A stretch of 6,603 nucleotides of DNA, taken from the NCBI GenBank assembly GCA_049424465.1, contig JBMSSR010000160.1:1-6603 (forward strand). The letters run 5' to 3'. Both the position numbers and the translations under genes were made by a program. Each line of letters begins with the position of its first letter. The first letter of the stretch is position 1. Source of the stretch: UBA668 sp049424465 (GTDB lineage: Bacteria; Actinomycetota; Acidimicrobiia; Acidimicrobiales; Ilumatobacteraceae). The notes under the pieces were generated by a model, which saw only the letters and a program-made list of their open reading frames with translations, had not been told where the DNA came from and made no database searches. This document shows positions 6,401 through 6,603 of this stretch, in pieces.

Positions 6401-6603
6401 CCTGCGGTCCTGCGGTACGACACGAACCTGCTGCGCTCGCTGTGGCTCGCGGTGTGGTTCCTGTTGTGGACCGCGCTCGCCGTCGGTGCGTCCCGTCTGG
6501 ACACACGTCGCTGGCTGGCGGTGTTCACCCGCCGCGAGCCGGTCGCTGACGACCTCGACAGCGACGATGCGACCGTCGTCGAACTGACGACGGCGTTCGA
6601 CAC
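3416..6603 (+). CDS. GT2 glycosyltransferase fused to polytopic membrane and extracytoplasmic domains (3' end outside)
   Basis: Open from GTG 3416 for 1062 complete codons with no stop; the C-terminus is missing. I followed the frame throughout and saw no break. Residues 10-230 form a GT2 (GT-A fold) domain: VVAVMVVHEPG, GNPGFGASANQ (72-82, nucleotide-sugar region), HDD (98-100) at the metal-binding DxD position, FAVPSACLMVRADLF, GGFDPSIEYAGDDVDRCWR with the D199-D200-x-D202 acceptor/base motif, and PSARVRH ending at His224. This resembles rhamnosyl-type GT2 enzymes. Hydrophobic segments follow near 261-280, 362-378, 422-462, 468-503, 536-607, 630-724 and 730-750. Next comes a mostly soluble stretch (about 751-1004) with IRYVVVP and NYLVFENAAYAPTRAVL, then a last helix near 1005-1023 and an acidic tail. 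The polytopic part resembles GT-C or YfhO-like membrane enzymes (inference). Likely role: transfer of sugar from a nucleotide donor inside, with a second lipid-linked step outside, in envelope glycan assembly. Confidence 0.87.
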   Translation, partial: MESTATAPAVPAVVAVMVVHEPGAWFDDVLAALAAQDYPNLKCLFLVSGEPGDLPARIRAAVPGCFVRGVEGNPGFGASANQVLSLVQGAHGLFCFLHDDVVLESQAIRLLVEEMYRSNAGIVGPKLVEWKRPSVLQHVGYAVDRFGEVDPLVEPGEIDQEQHDGVRDVFAVPSACLMVRADLFRSIGGFDPSIEYAGDDVDRCWRAHLSGARVVVVPSARVRHREGLLRRLGEGHVSARAARDRFHTVLTLTGGRRIGAVVPQLVLITLLEVVVSLVTGRVRRAGSTLSALVGTVPRLPLVLARRREVAPLRVVPDLEVASLQRRGSARLASFVRGRLHRATDPEAANERRWREAAGSAPVVVWAVVLLLLVVGSRHLITGGVPRFGEYLAFPASPSDVWASFASGWSAHGLGSSTAAPTGLGLVAIASVATLFHMGLLQTLAVVGLYALGVLGAYRLGTLFPSPRARLVLLAVFAAVPLPSHLLSAGQWTGLIVYATVPWVVHLLRRLSGLDPYASADGDVDGVVRPGRRRRVRLVAQLSLVTAVASAFAPVTAVVVLVLGGVLGLATMAVGTRVRAGLAWIGGAATAVALSFVLLLPWSATLFGSGGWTAVVGVPGADAPRLGLHRLASFGLGLGSLTTIAVALHLPVLVAPLVASSWRFAWAVRSAAMVAVFGALAVLGDRGVLPLTMPAAGVLLVPVALGVAISAACLAASFETDVLGGSFGWRQPLGVLSAAAVVLGVVPGVVAAGDGSWHMPHRTLTTVLGELATDPASGDYRVLWVGDPRALPVAGWEYEPGIAFAITDDGPLTLAERWPGRPSVVEQEVATALRRIGDGVTLRGGRLLAPFAIRYVVVPVADGFNGTLDAPLPVPVGLAEVLDDQLDLASPLTSPPNYLVFENAAYAPTRAVLTPSGAAASALAGEEAGTRADLFGAVPFAVGAPDIGPATGDIPAGTLHVAIPYDERWSLEVAGQRLEPRRSFGSNMAWDIAEGGPAVLRYDTNLLRSLWLAVWFLLWTALAVGASRLDTRRWLAVFTRREPVADDLDSDDATVVELTTAFD

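Overview
The window is very GC-rich, with third codon positions almost all G or C. It looks like a chromosomal piece from a high-GC Gram-positive bacterium. A free-living actinobacterium of the Acidimicrobiia (Ilumatobacter-like) is my best guess. The guess rests on the secreted 'VDTR ... YPC ... VC(L/I)Y ... VDVSGYF' repeats, which I associate with that class, and on promoters that sit so close to the start codons that no Shine-Dalgarno site is present. No RNA gene, insertion sequence, CRISPR array or phage gene is visible.

Layout. (1) Bases 1-518, minus strand: the 5' part of a polytopic membrane protein that resembles a polysaccharide flippase. It is interrupted by an in-frame TAG at 291-293 and runs off the left edge. 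(2) Bases 519-551: a 33-base divergent control region. (3) Bases 552-3098, plus strand: a secreted 848-residue SpoIID-domain protein with three C-terminal repeats of about 120 residues, each with two cysteines exactly 33 residues apart. (4) Bases 3086-3346, minus strand: a small 86-residue protein of unknown function whose 3' end overlaps the SpoIID gene tail to tail by 13 bases. (5) Bases 3347-3415: a 69-base divergent promoter region carrying the same 12-base -10 motif, TGCCGCTA(A/G)CGT, once on each strand. (6) Base 3416 to the right edge, plus strand: more than 1062 codons of a GT2 glycosyltransferase fused to a large polytopic membrane region and an extracytoplasmic domain. This last frame starts with GTG and has no stop in the window.

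How the parts may fit. A lipid-linked glycan flippase, a membrane-embedded glycosyltransferase fusion and a secreted SpoIID-type peptidoglycan-binding or cleaving protein suggest a cell-envelope or surface-polysaccharide neighbourhood. The genes are not one operon: orientations alternate and each seems to have its own promoter. I see no clear evidence of a wholly new system. The points most worth a second look are the nonsense codon in the flippase, the shared leaderless-type promoter motif, the cysteine-spaced repeats on the SpoIID protein, and the GT2-polytopic fusion.
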